A stretch of 9,312 bases of DNA from assembly GCA_002862265.1 (NCBI GenBank), contig PKCQ01000429.1, forward strand, positions 1-9,312, written 5' to 3'. The translations under genes and the position numbers were made by a program. Position 1 is the stretch's first letter. The number at the start of each line of letters is the position of its first letter. This document shows, piece after piece, positions 1 to 6,112 of the stretch. The notes beneath the pieces are model-generated. The model ran no database searches and was not told the origin of the DNA. It saw only the letters and a list, made by a program, of their open reading frames with translations. The stretch is from Planctomycetaceae bacterium. Its GTDB lineage: Bacteria; Planctomycetota; Planctomycetia; Pirellulales; Pirellulaceae.

Positions 1-240
1 GCAGTCTTTGCCTTTGCCTTTGCGCCAGCTTTTGCCGTGGCCTTCGCGGCAGAGCGGATGCGCCTCGACCGGCTCAATCGGGTGACGCGAAACAATCGCG
101 ACGCCATGATGGCCGCCTGACTGGCCGAAGATCTGAAAATGATCATAGCCGATCTCGCGGAAGGCTTTCTGCGGGAACTGGTCGGTCTGGCACTTGATCT
201 CCTGCAGGCAGAGAACGTCAGATTGATCATGCGTCAGCCC
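1..240 (-). pseudogene. xthA: Exodeoxyribonuclease III fragment (truncated at both ends)
   Basis: Reading the minus strand from about 240 down to 1 gives an uninterrupted stretch of exodeoxyribonuclease III, the Mg-dependent AP endonuclease and 3'-5' exonuclease of base-excision repair. It shows the DVLCLQEIK block, whose Glu is the metal ligand of the EEP nuclease fold. It continues with QFPQKAFREIGYDHF and a GGHHGVAIVSRHPIEP block, which matches the family's usual GxxGVAxLSxxP segment. Only about 75 residues are present. The catalytic His/Asp C-terminal half lies off the window, and the MRIATWNINS-type N-terminus is missing. Upstream in this frame, at plus positions 253-255, there is a stop codon. 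A basic GKSWRKGKGKD stretch encoded by a short tandem repeat lies near the window edge. The wording resembles alphaproteobacterial homologs, unlike the rest of the window. The fragment is either foreign DNA joined by misassembly or a broken gene. Confidence 0.82.
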
Positions 241-1605
241 GTTGGCACCAAGTTAATCCAAGCAACGCCGCAGCCGAGCACCATTCAGCCTGATGTCCTC
301 ATCTGGGATCAAGGCGTGCTTGGAGCCAATCAACAACTCGACGTTTCAGTGGTCCTCGAGGCACAACAGCCGAGTACCGTATCCGTCGTCTTTGAAGCGC
401 AGGGCCAGAACCTGCCTCAACGCCAGCGCCGCGTAACAACAGAGATCATTCAGCCGCAACTCGACGTTCGCTTTGCGCCAGCTGGTGGAATTGCCGAAGC
501 CGAGGTTGGTCAAGAGGTCGAATGTGAGATTGACATCACCAATACGGGCAATCAGACGCTAACGAACCTCTTGCTGGCCATAGAGTCTTCACCTGGACTG
601 CCTGAACACTACAAGAACGACAATCGTGTCGAACTATTACTCTCATCTTTGGCCCCTGGCGCGACAGAGCGAGTGGCAGTTACCTTTGACGTTAGGCAAA
701 CTGGTCAGCAAACCGCCAACTTGACGGTTCGCTCTGGAGACATCGCACTTGGGACTCGAAGCCTCTCGATCAATGGCCTGCAGCCAGCGTCAAAACAACC
801 GGCTATGGATGTTTCGATCGAGTTCCCCGAAACGGTTGAGGTCGGCATGAGACGCAACGCTCGCATTGTCGTTCGCAACAAGGGTGAAACTCGACTCAGT
901 GACATTCAAGTTAACATTGCCGCTGGCCCGTCCTTTGAAGCGCAAGCGGTCGATGCCGCAAATAGACAACGCACATCCGTAAACGGTGATGGCACGGTAA
1001 TCTGGCAGCCGCAAGTTCTCCCAGCTCGTCCAACGCCAGCTGCAGGCGACTACTACGCAGAGCTCTTCCTGGAATTGGAAGCCATAGCGGAAAACTCAGC
1101 CGCCCGAATCCAAGTCTCGGCATCTTCAACCGAGAATGCTCAGGCTCAAAAGGCGATCGACGTCGCAGTCGGCCGCCGCATCGCCCCCGTAAATCCCGGT
1201 GTGGTTCCAAACCCTGGCAACGCAGTACGAACGAACCAGCTCTTACTTTCGCTGGCTGATTTCAATGATCCAGAAGTCGTTGGGAATGAAATTCGCTACA
1301 GCCTCAGAGTCAAGAACGACCGTGGTACGCCCGATCGGCAGATCAACCTGCGTCTAAAGATTCCTCAAGGCGTCCAATTTAAGAGCATCTCGAGTGAAGG
1401 GAATCTTATTCAAGCCGAGTTTCTGCAAGACGGATCCGTTGCGATCCCGACGATCGAGTACCTGCGTCCCGGTGAGCAAATTAACTACCTCTTCATTCTC
1501 ATTCCGCAGATTCCACAGCTGATGGAAGTGGAGGCACAAGGTCTTTCAGATTCTCAGCAGCAACCTCAAACCACAAAAGAATCCACAACGATTCGTGCTC
1601 GCTAG
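139..1605 (+). CDS. DUF11/CARDB-like repeat protein, 5'-truncated
   Basis: The reading frame is open over 488 codons, but roughly the first 37 codons are the antisense of the exodeoxyribonuclease III fragment and are probably not native. Recognisable protein begins near residue 38 (about position 250). The rest is a chain of beta-rich, Ig-like repeats of the DUF11/CARDB kind. There is a partial unit at about residues 50-105, then units at about 107-210, 223-345 and 368-485. They carry recurring features such as a vxxGxxvxxxixxxNxGxxxLxxl strand pair and an 'L.PG...' turn. Such proteins are usually exported and sit at the cell surface in planctomycetes. The signal peptide expected for that is absent because the 5' end is lost. 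The C-terminus is Gln/Thr-rich and polar with no membrane anchor. It ends in TAG. No enzymatic motif is visible, so an adhesion or structural role is only a guess. Confidence 0.7.
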   Translation: MIIADLAEGFLRELVGLALDLLQAENVRLIMRQPVGTKLIQATPQPSTIQPDVLIWDQGVLGANQQLDVSVVLEAQQPSTVSVVFEAQGQNLPQRQRRVTTEIIQPQLDVRFAPAGGIAEAEVGQEVECEIDITNTGNQTLTNLLLAIESSPGLPEHYKNDNRVELLLSSLAPGATERVAVTFDVRQTGQQTANLTVRSGDIALGTRSLSINGLQPASKQPAMDVSIEFPETVEVGMRRNARIVVRNKGETRLSDIQVNIAAGPSFEAQAVDAANRQRTSVNGDGTVIWQPQVLPARPTPAAGDYYAELFLELEAIAENSAARIQVSASSTENAQAQKAIDVAVGRRIAPVNPGVVPNPGNAVRTNQLLLSLADFNDPEVVGNEIRYSLRVKNDRGTPDRQINLRLKIPQGVQFKSISSEGNLIQAEFLQDGSVAIPTIEYLRPGEQINYLFILIPQIPQLMEVEAQGLSDSQQQPQTTKESTTIRAR

Positions 1606-1753
1606 TTGACTCTGTTTGTTAAAACTGAATTCGCGAACCAGACGGAATTTCAGCTAGGTTCCGTGAAAGAGAACCTTCTTTGCCTCACCCGAATTTGACC
1701 AAGGTGCCCAGTCCCAAGCCAAAGATTTTCCTGACGATCAGGTTGCTGATCCC

Positions 1754-2353
1754 TTGAGTACTGGAGCTAGAAACGCCCAGCCGTTGGACAGAAATATTGT
1801 TGGCGAAGCGACGGAATATCAACTCGATCTCAAAATCTTACCACTCGTCTTTTCACGTTCGACTCCGGGCTTTCTCTTCCGGCCGTGGTTCTTTGGTTTC
1901 ATGTCCGCGCAATTCTTCGTCTTCATCGGAATCGTCCCAGGCCTGCTAAACGGCAGAGTGCATGGCAATCCCGCTATGGGCTGGCTTATTGTCGCCGTCT
2001 TCGCCGCTTTCTCGACTGCGATTCTGCTCTAACTTTGGAACAAAGCAATGGAATCAGGGACTGCCAGAATTTCCAACGGTAGCTTGCGATTTTCTGGACG
2101 AGATCTATCCGGTCCTCAGGAATCATACTGGTACTTGGACAAGATCGCAGAATTACAAGTGAGCATAGAAATCGAGAAGAACGCTGAAGGCACTATGAAC
2201 TGGCTGCAGTACCGCGACATCCAACTCGACGCATCTAACCCGCCCCTAGGCAAGTCTCCGCGAACTTGGTTTTGCAATCGAACAAAAGAAGAGCTCGAAT
2301 GGATTGCCACTAAAACCAACCAGAAATTACCTTCGCTGGAGCCCCAGCTTTAG
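1754..2353 (+). pseudogene. Small two-helix membrane protein split by an in-frame TAA
   Basis: Two pieces in the same reading frame flank a TAA at 2030-2032. The first, 92 codons from a TTG at 1754, has a polar N-terminus and two hydrophobic segments at about residues 46-65 and 75-92, with a short loop of about nine residues between them. The second resumes after the stop as LWNKAMESG and runs to a TAG at 2351-2353. It looks like a small cytoplasmic beta domain, with SLRFSGRDL, the I-A-E-L-Q-V-S-I-E-I strand pair and a closing RTKEELEWIATKTNQKL helix. The layout of a helix hairpin followed by a soluble domain resembles membrane-tethered bacterial PH-like proteins, but this is a weak structural guess. 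The frame is also open upstream back to a TGA at 1664-1666 without any ATG or GTG, so the true start may be lost too. Either the gene is decayed or the stop is a sequence error. The second part could also be started separately from ATG 2048. Confidence 0.5.
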
Positions 2354-2385
2354 CCGCTCCTCTTGCTGGAGGCTCAGCATTAGCC
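2335..2385 (+). repeat. Imperfect 21-bp direct repeat with 30-bp period
   Basis: The segments 2335-2355 and 2365-2385 match at 18 of 21 positions. Both begin with GCTGGAG and end with TTAGCC. The first copy contains the stop codon of the preceding reading frame. The spacing is a multiple of three, so the second copy would encode a near-copy of the C-terminal Leu-Glu-x-Gln tail just downstream of the stop. It looks like a small local duplication. Confidence 0.5.
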
Positions 2386-2593
2386 AATTCCTCCACCAAT
2401 TCGCGGCTTTGGCCCTAGCGATCTAGTGTTACTATCTTAGTGAGCCACATCGCCGTGAGGCGTCGGGCGTATCGGATGTAAACAGGATGTCTATCCCGAT
2501 TCCGCACCTACACGAGCATGCGAAATGAAGAACAGGCGGCTACCACCGAAGCCGCTAACTAAAAATCAGAGCCCTTGCGCCGGAGGCCCAAAA
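2354..2593. other. Intergenic stretch, no gene seen
   Basis: Apart from the second copy of the 21-bp repeat, I see no coding frame with protein-like composition here. A six-base-pair hairpin (GCGGCT at 2536-2541 with AGCCGC at 2550-2555) is present but lacks a following T-run. I find no tRNA-like clover leaf. Confidence 0.4.
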
Positions 2594-2635
2594 CAAACGC
2601 CGAGAACAATAACTCCCGGCGTTTGAATTTTTCTG
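2594..2635. terminator. Bidirectional intrinsic terminator
   Basis: A nine-base-pair stem, CAAACGCCG at 2594-2602 with CGGCGTTTG at 2617-2625, closes a 14-base loop. On the plus strand it is followed by GAATTTTT. On the minus strand it is followed by TTTTGGG. It lies 40 bases beyond the stop of the minus-strand peroxiredoxin and is the natural end of that transcript. It can also stop plus-strand readthrough from the upstream membrane-protein gene. Confidence 0.75.
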
Positions 2636-2664
2636 TTGTACAGCTCATCGCTGGTGGCGGAAAA

Positions 2665-3258
2665 CTACGACGAGTACTCAGCTGAGAAGAAGGACTTGCT
2701 GTCTTCTACGTCTGGCTTGATCGTTCTCTTGCCTTCTTTCCAGTTAGCTGGGCAGACTTCGCCATTTTGCTCGAAGTACTGCAGCGCTTGAACCATGCGG
2801 AGGGCCTCATCAACGCTACGGCCGAGTGGCAAGTCATTGACAACTTGGTGACGCACTACGCCATCTTTGTCGATCAAGAACAAACCACGCAAAGCAACGG
2901 TATCACCCGTAAGAACGTCGTAGTCACGAGCGATCTGCTTGCTCAAGTCTGCAACCAATGGATACTCGATGTTGCCCAATCCGCCTTGGTCACGTGGAGT
3001 ATTGCGCCATGCCAAGTGTGAGAAGTGGCTGTCAACGCTGACACCGACAATTTGTACGCCCAAGTCACTGAATTCTGACGAACGATCAGAGAACGCGATA
3101 ATTTCCGTTGGGCATACGAAGGTGAAGTCCAAGGGATAGAAAAACAGCAGGACGTACTTGCCCTTGTAGTCGCTGAGACTGATTTCCTTGAACTGCCCAT
3201 CTTCCATGACTGCTTGAGCCTTGAATTCCGGAGCCGGATGTGTGACTAGAACGCTCAT
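2665..3258 (-). CDS. Typical 2-Cys peroxiredoxin (AhpC/Prx1 class)
   Basis: This cytosolic thiol peroxidase reduces hydrogen peroxide, organic peroxides and peroxynitrite, and is normally recycled by thioredoxin or AhpF/AhpD. At 197 residues it has the normal full length. The peroxidatic site is FYPLDFTFVCPTE with Cys49, Thr46 and Pro42; the partner Arg is Arg124. The resolving Cys169 sits in GEVCPANW. A GGLG loop at residues 92-95 and a long C-terminal tail (TIKPDVEDSKSFFSAEY) are the marks of overoxidation-sensitive Prx1-type enzymes. The usual C-terminal YF pair reads FF here. A clear ribosome binding site, GGAGG (3265-3269 on this strand), lies six bases before the ATG and fixes the start. 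The gene is monocistronic, with a terminator just downstream. No OxyR-type site can be shown by eye. Confidence 0.95.
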   Translation of the reverse strand: MSVLVTHPAPEFKAQAVMEDGQFKEISLSDYKGKYVLLFFYPLDFTFVCPTEIIAFSDRSSEFSDLGVQIVGVSVDSHFSHLAWRNTPRDQGGLGNIEYPLVADLSKQIARDYDVLTGDTVALRGLFLIDKDGVVRHQVVNDLPLGRSVDEALRMVQALQYFEQNGEVCPANWKEGKRTIKPDVEDSKSFFSAEYSS

Positions 3259-3264
3259 TTAGAT

Positions 3265-3269
3265 CCTCC
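3265..3269 (-). promoter_or_regulatory. Shine-Dalgarno site of the peroxiredoxin
   Basis: GGAGG on the minus strand lies six bases before the ATG at 3258. It is one of the few strong ribosome binding sites in this window and supports the chosen start. Confidence 0.75.
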
Positions 3270-3644
3270 AAACTGTTTAGATTCTTAAAGTTCCGCAATG
3301 CGACAGAGTGGGAGTCGCAGTTGTTTTTTGCCTCGGCCAGCAGCCTCTTTTCTCAACTCGTGCTGCAGGGGACTGCCAGAATTCGGTTAGTGTACCTATC
3401 ATCAGCATTCTTGCGAGTGAGCATCATGCATAGGTCAGATGCACCAGACGCATGAAGGCTCCGCCTCATTGGGGAGGAGCCTTGACTGGATTCCTGTAGC
3501 TGAGCTCATCGAGAGCTTAAGCAGATCTGGAAGAAGCAGCAGAGGCGTAAGATGCCGAAAGTTCCTGCGACTTCCGCTAAGGGAGTTGGTGGGTGCAATC
3601 CACTCCCTTGAGAGCCTTTCCACACTCGAGACAAACATCAGTCC
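3270..3644. other. Divergent intergenic region with hairpins
   Basis: This region separates the divergent peroxiredoxin and pyrophosphohydrolase genes and must hold both promoters, but I cannot pick confident -35/-10 pairs. Short open frames on both strands from about 3435 to 3640 are Arg/Ser-rich and do not look like protein. Two foldable segments are visible. One is an eight-base-pair hairpin at 3455-3483. The other is GGGAGT at 3580-3585 pairing with ACTCCC about 15 bases later. No tRNA or known riboswitch consensus was recognised. Confidence 0.4.
3455..3483. other. Strong hairpin in intergenic region
   Basis: AAGGCTCC (3455-3462) is perfectly complementary to GGAGCCTT (3476-3483), and the 13-base interior can add some C-G pairs. 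No T-run follows on either strand, so it is not a standard intrinsic terminator. It could be part of a 5' leader or a small RNA. Confidence 0.4.
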
Positions 3645-3989
3645 ATGAGTTCTTCCGATTCTCCCTCAGACCAAACGATCACCGTCCATGAACTTCGCGA
3701 GTGGATGCGAACTTTTGTCGCCGAGCGAAATTGGGAAAAGTTCCACAACGCCAAGAACCTCAGCATGTCGCTAGCGATAGAAACGGGGGAATTGCTTGAG
3801 CACTTCCAATGGTTGACGTCTGACGAGGTTGTCGCGCGCGAAGGATATGACTTGCAGGAAGTCCGGGACGAAATGGCTGACGTCGCTTGTTATCTGCTTT
3901 CGCTAGCCAATGCGTTGGATGTGGATCTGGCCCAGGCGATTGAGCAGAAGATGGTGAAGAACCGCTTGAAATACCCAGCCGAAGATTGA
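3645..3989 (+). CDS. MazG-like nucleotide pyrophosphohydrolase (DCTPP1/RS21-C6 type)
   Basis: This 114-residue all-alpha NTP pyrophosphatase is expected to cleave (deoxy)nucleoside triphosphates, often dCTP and modified forms, to the monophosphate plus pyrophosphate in the cytosol. It thereby cleans the nucleotide pool. The signature runs from ERNWEKFHNAKNL (residues 27-39) through the Mg-binding ExxE of IETGELLEHFQW (Glu46, Glu49) to the second ExxD of VRDEMADVACYL (Glu76, Asp79). The tail KMVKNRLKYPAED is the usual C-terminal end of this subfamily. The length is normal and it stops at TGA. No good Shine-Dalgarno precedes the ATG, which is common in planctomycetes. The N-terminal ten residues are Ser/Asp-rich, so a later start is conceivable, but no later ATG precedes the first helix. 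The gene stands alone. Confidence 0.92.
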   Translation: MSSSDSPSDQTITVHELREWMRTFVAERNWEKFHNAKNLSMSLAIETGELLEHFQWLTSDEVVAREGYDLQEVRDEMADVACYLLSLANALDVDLAQAIEQKMVKNRLKYPAED

Positions 3990-4086
3990 ATTCTTGTGAG
4001 GGCAACTTCTTTCTTGCGATCAGACTGACGCCCCCCACAATGTAGGGGATCATCTAGGAGGCTGGCTCTGCTCCCTTTCCAGCATT

Positions 4087-4101
4087 TGACAAGTCTTGTC
4101 A
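4087..4101. promoter_or_regulatory. 15-bp perfect palindrome upstream of small secreted protein
   Basis: TGACAAGTCTTGTCA reads the same on both strands apart from its central base. It overlaps a TTGACA hexamer (4086-4091) and ends six bases before the GGAGGG ribosome binding site of the following gene. It could be a dimeric repressor site or, in RNA, a small hairpin next to the ribosome binding site. I do not recognise the matching regulator. Confidence 0.4.
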
Positions 4102-4117
4102 TACTTCGGAGGGCGTC

Positions 4118-4501
4118 ATGCGGTTGATGCCCCTGTCGATTTATGTTGCATTTGCTTGCATCAGCGTCACTTGCCTATCAGACTCTGCTGCTCAAAAGAG
4201 CAAACTGCTTCTTACGGCGAACAATCGTGGTGCTTCCGGCTCCTACGTGAAACGGCCGCCTCCGGGCGACAATGGCTACAACACTCCGTCTGGCGGTTTC
4301 GCAAATGGTTATGCGTGGGGATATGGCTTCCAACGGACTGGCAACGGCAACCGCATAAGAGGCCTCGCGTACGGCAGCGCCGCTCCCACGATGAACAATT
4401 TGATTAACCAGATCGAAAAACAAACCATTGGTGTGCCAATAATGGACCAGGTACTGCGAAACCTCCAAGGAAACGCCCCTGTACCGCGCAAGCGGCCTTA
4501 G
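4118..4501 (+). CDS. Small secreted Gly/Asn-rich protein of unknown function
   Basis: I do not recognise this 127-residue protein. Its N-terminus, MRLMPLSIYVAFACISVTCLSDSAAQ, has the basic start, hydrophobic core and small-residue end of a Sec signal peptide, with cleavage likely around residues 24-26. The mature part begins polar and basic (SGSYVKRPPPGDNG). It then has a Gly/Asn/aromatic-rich stretch (FANGYAWGYGFQRTGNGN, about residues 61-78) and an amphipathic stretch MNNLINQIEKQTIG, and ends with PRKRP. The start is supported by GGAGGG at 4108-4113, only four bases before the ATG; the next ATG, nine bases later, would have looser spacing. No enzyme or metal site is seen. Its stop lies 12 bases from the stop of the convergent RidA-like gene. 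Confidence 0.65.
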   Translation: MRLMPLSIYVAFACISVTCLSDSAAQKSKLLLTANNRGASGSYVKRPPPGDNGYNTPSGGFANGYAWGYGFQRTGNGNRIRGLAYGSAAPTMNNLINQIEKQTIGVPIMDQVLRNLQGNAPVPRKRP

Positions 4502-4513
4502 AGTCAGTGAGTT

Positions 4514-4975
4514 TTATTCGAACTCAAAGATACCTTCGATCTCGACAGCGATCGCTCCAGGCAATGCATTGGTGCCAATCGCGCTTCTCGCGCTGATACC
4601 ATTTTCTACACCCCAGACGTCGGAGAACAGCTGACTGCAACCATTAATCACTGCTGGTTGTTGTCCAAAGTCATCTGCACTTTGCACCAATCCCAAGAGC
4701 TTGATAACGCGGTTGATCCGATCCAGACTTCCGAGAGTCGCTTTGATCGTCGCCAGCATCGCCAGCCCAGTTTGCTGAGCGGCTGCTGCTCCACCATCTA
4801 CATCTAAATCCGCTCCAAGGCGGCCGACGATCAAAGTGCCGTCTGGCTTCAGCGGACCGTGACCGCTGAGGTACAGCATGTTGCCAGAGATGACCGCTGG
4901 CTTGTACAGGCCCATTGGCTTGGGAGCAGGGGGTAGTTCCAATCCAAGTTTTGCAAAATTCTCTTCTGCTGACAT
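4514..4975 (-). CDS. RidA/YjgF-family protein (YjgF_like_1 subgroup)
   Basis: This 153-residue protein belongs to the Rid/YjgF/UK114 superfamily with a chorismate-mutase-like trimer fold. Canonical RidA hydrolyses reactive enamine/imine intermediates of amino acid metabolism. Members of this longer subgroup are mostly uncharacterised. The sequence follows the subgroup pattern LGLELPPAPKPMGLYKPAVISGNMLYLSGHGP (residues 10-41), GRLGADLDVDGGAAAAQQTGLAML (51-74), INRVIKLLGLVQSADDF (87-103), NGCSQLF and GISARSAIGTNALPGAIAVEIEGIF (126-150). Arg130 aligns with the carboxylate-binding Arg of RidA and lies in the usual AR-A-G context. The length is normal for the subgroup. The upstream Shine-Dalgarno is weak (GAGAAAG). 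The gene is divergent from the SDR gene across a 209-bp gap and convergent with the small secreted protein gene. Substrate is unknown. Confidence 0.88.
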   Translation of the reverse strand: MSAEENFAKLGLELPPAPKPMGLYKPAVISGNMLYLSGHGPLKPDGTLIVGRLGADLDVDGGAAAAQQTGLAMLATIKATLGSLDRINRVIKLLGLVQSADDFGQQPAVINGCSQLFSDVWGVENGISARSAIGTNALPGAIAVEIEGIFEFE

Positions 4976-5184
4976 GAGCTTTCTCGTCAGTTTGGGTTTA
5001 AACAGCCGAATTCAACCTGGATTTCGGCACGTCGTAATCGTAGCGATGGCATCTTGGCTGAACAGCCCCGTAAGACTCCATTCCCCTAGCGGGCATTGCA
5101 GATCATGCTCCCCTTGAACAACACCGCATTCTGTGGATGCTTAGAGACTCCCAAAACGAAGTCCTTGGTACCCCCAAAATCCTA

Positions 5185-5994
5185 ATGTCAAAACTATTCA
5201 ATCTCTCGGATGAAGTCGCCGTAGTCATCGGCGGAACCGGTGGTCTGGGCGGCGCGATGGCCGACGCACTGGCTGAAGCTGGTGCAAAAGTGGCCGTTGT
5301 CGGCCGTAATCCGGAACGCGGCGCCCAAAGAGTCGCCGAGATCAAAGCCGCTGGTGGATCTGCGATATTCCAAGCCGCAGACGCACTTAACAAAGACTCT
5401 GTCGTTGCCGCTCGTGATAGCATCCAAGGCCAACTTGGCACCACAACTGTATTGATTAACGCCGCAGGCGGGAATCACCCTGACGCGACTTTGCCACCCG
5501 GCGCCGACTACTGCAAACTACCTTTGGACGCCTGGCGTCAAGTTTTCGATCTGAATTTGGTCGGCGGAGTGCTGCTACCAAGCCAAGTGTTTGGTGAGTC
5601 CATGGTGTCGGCTGGCAAAGGCTCGATCATCAACATCGCTTCGATGTCGGGCATGATACCGCTCTCACGAGTCGTTGCCTACTCTGCAGCCAAAGCAGCC
5701 GTGATTAATTTGACGCAATTCCTTGCACGCGAGTGGGCTACGACGGGCGTCCGTGTAAACGCCATCAGCCCAGGCTTTTTCCCGGCAGAACAGAACCGAG
5801 CATTGTTGTACAACGAAGATGGCTCACTTTCCGAGCGTGGTTCGCAAATCATCGGTCACACGCCGATGGCTCGATTCGGAAAACCTGACGAGCTTGGTGG
5901 AGTAGCAGTTTGGCTTGCTTCAGCAGCGGCAGCCTCTTTTGTGACTGGACAAAACATCGTCGTCGATGGCGGCTTTTCCTCTGTAACGATTTAA
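5185..5994 (+). CDS. SDR oxidoreductase, D-mannonate-oxidoreductase-like
   Basis: This classical short-chain dehydrogenase/reductase of 269 residues closely follows the D-mannonate oxidoreductase SDR subgroup, which interconverts D-fructuronate and D-mannonate with NAD(H). Diagnostic stretches are NLSDEVAVVIGGTGGLGGAMA (residues 6-26, cofactor loop), NAAGGNHPDAT (92-102), LNLVGGVLLPSQVF (123-136), NIASMSGMIPLSRVVAYSAAK with catalytic Ser153, Tyr166 and Lys170, ISPGFFPAEQNRALL (194-208) and HTPMARFGKPDELGGVAVWLA (225-245). The end, SFVTGQNIVVDGGFSSV, is also typical. The cofactor loop has Ile15 where most members have Thr. I chose ATG 5185 because homology starts there; an in-frame ATG at 5137 would add 16 unrelated residues. 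The kinase gene follows 118 bases downstream in the same direction and suggests a joint role in hexuronate or aldonate use. Substrate is inferred. Confidence 0.88.
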   Translation: MSKLFNLSDEVAVVIGGTGGLGGAMADALAEAGAKVAVVGRNPERGAQRVAEIKAAGGSAIFQAADALNKDSVVAARDSIQGQLGTTTVLINAAGGNHPDATLPPGADYCKLPLDAWRQVFDLNLVGGVLLPSQVFGESMVSAGKGSIINIASMSGMIPLSRVVAYSAAKAAVINLTQFLAREWATTGVRVNAISPGFFPAEQNRALLYNEDGSLSERGSQIIGHTPMARFGKPDELGGVAVWLASAAAASFVTGQNIVVDGGFSSVTI

Positions 5995-6112
5995 TGCGAC
6001 TATAGGGATGGTCCTTAAGCTTGTTCAAGTCGTACTTGCTTCGCCTCAGACCCGACCCAAACGAAGCCTTTCATCAAGTAAAACGAACAACCCAAACTGA
6101 AAGCAATCAAAA

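Noticed and set aside
1606..1634. TTGACT followed by GAATTC as a sigma-70 promoter after the repeat-protein gene.
   Set aside because: The -35 is good but the -10 at suitable spacing matches poorly, so it was not listed.
2536..2555. GCGGCT/AGCCGC hairpin as a terminator of the upstream membrane-protein gene.
   Set aside because: The stem is only six bp with no T-run after it, and a much better terminator lies 40 bp downstream.
3435..3648. Overlapping short open frames of about 67-69 codons on both strands.
   Set aside because: They are Arg/Ser/Leu-rich on both strands, lack ribosome binding sites and look like noncoding sequence with few stops.
4012..4060. CCCC...GGGG hairpin with ACA/TGT inner pairs as a terminator of the pyrophosphohydrolase gene.
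   Set aside because: It is not followed by a T-run and has an interior mismatch, which is insufficient for a terminator call.
5992..6007. TAATGCGACTATAGGG resembles a shortened phage T7 promoter.
   Set aside because: It lacks the central four bases of the T7 promoter and no phage gene or vector sequence is nearby, so it is a chance match.
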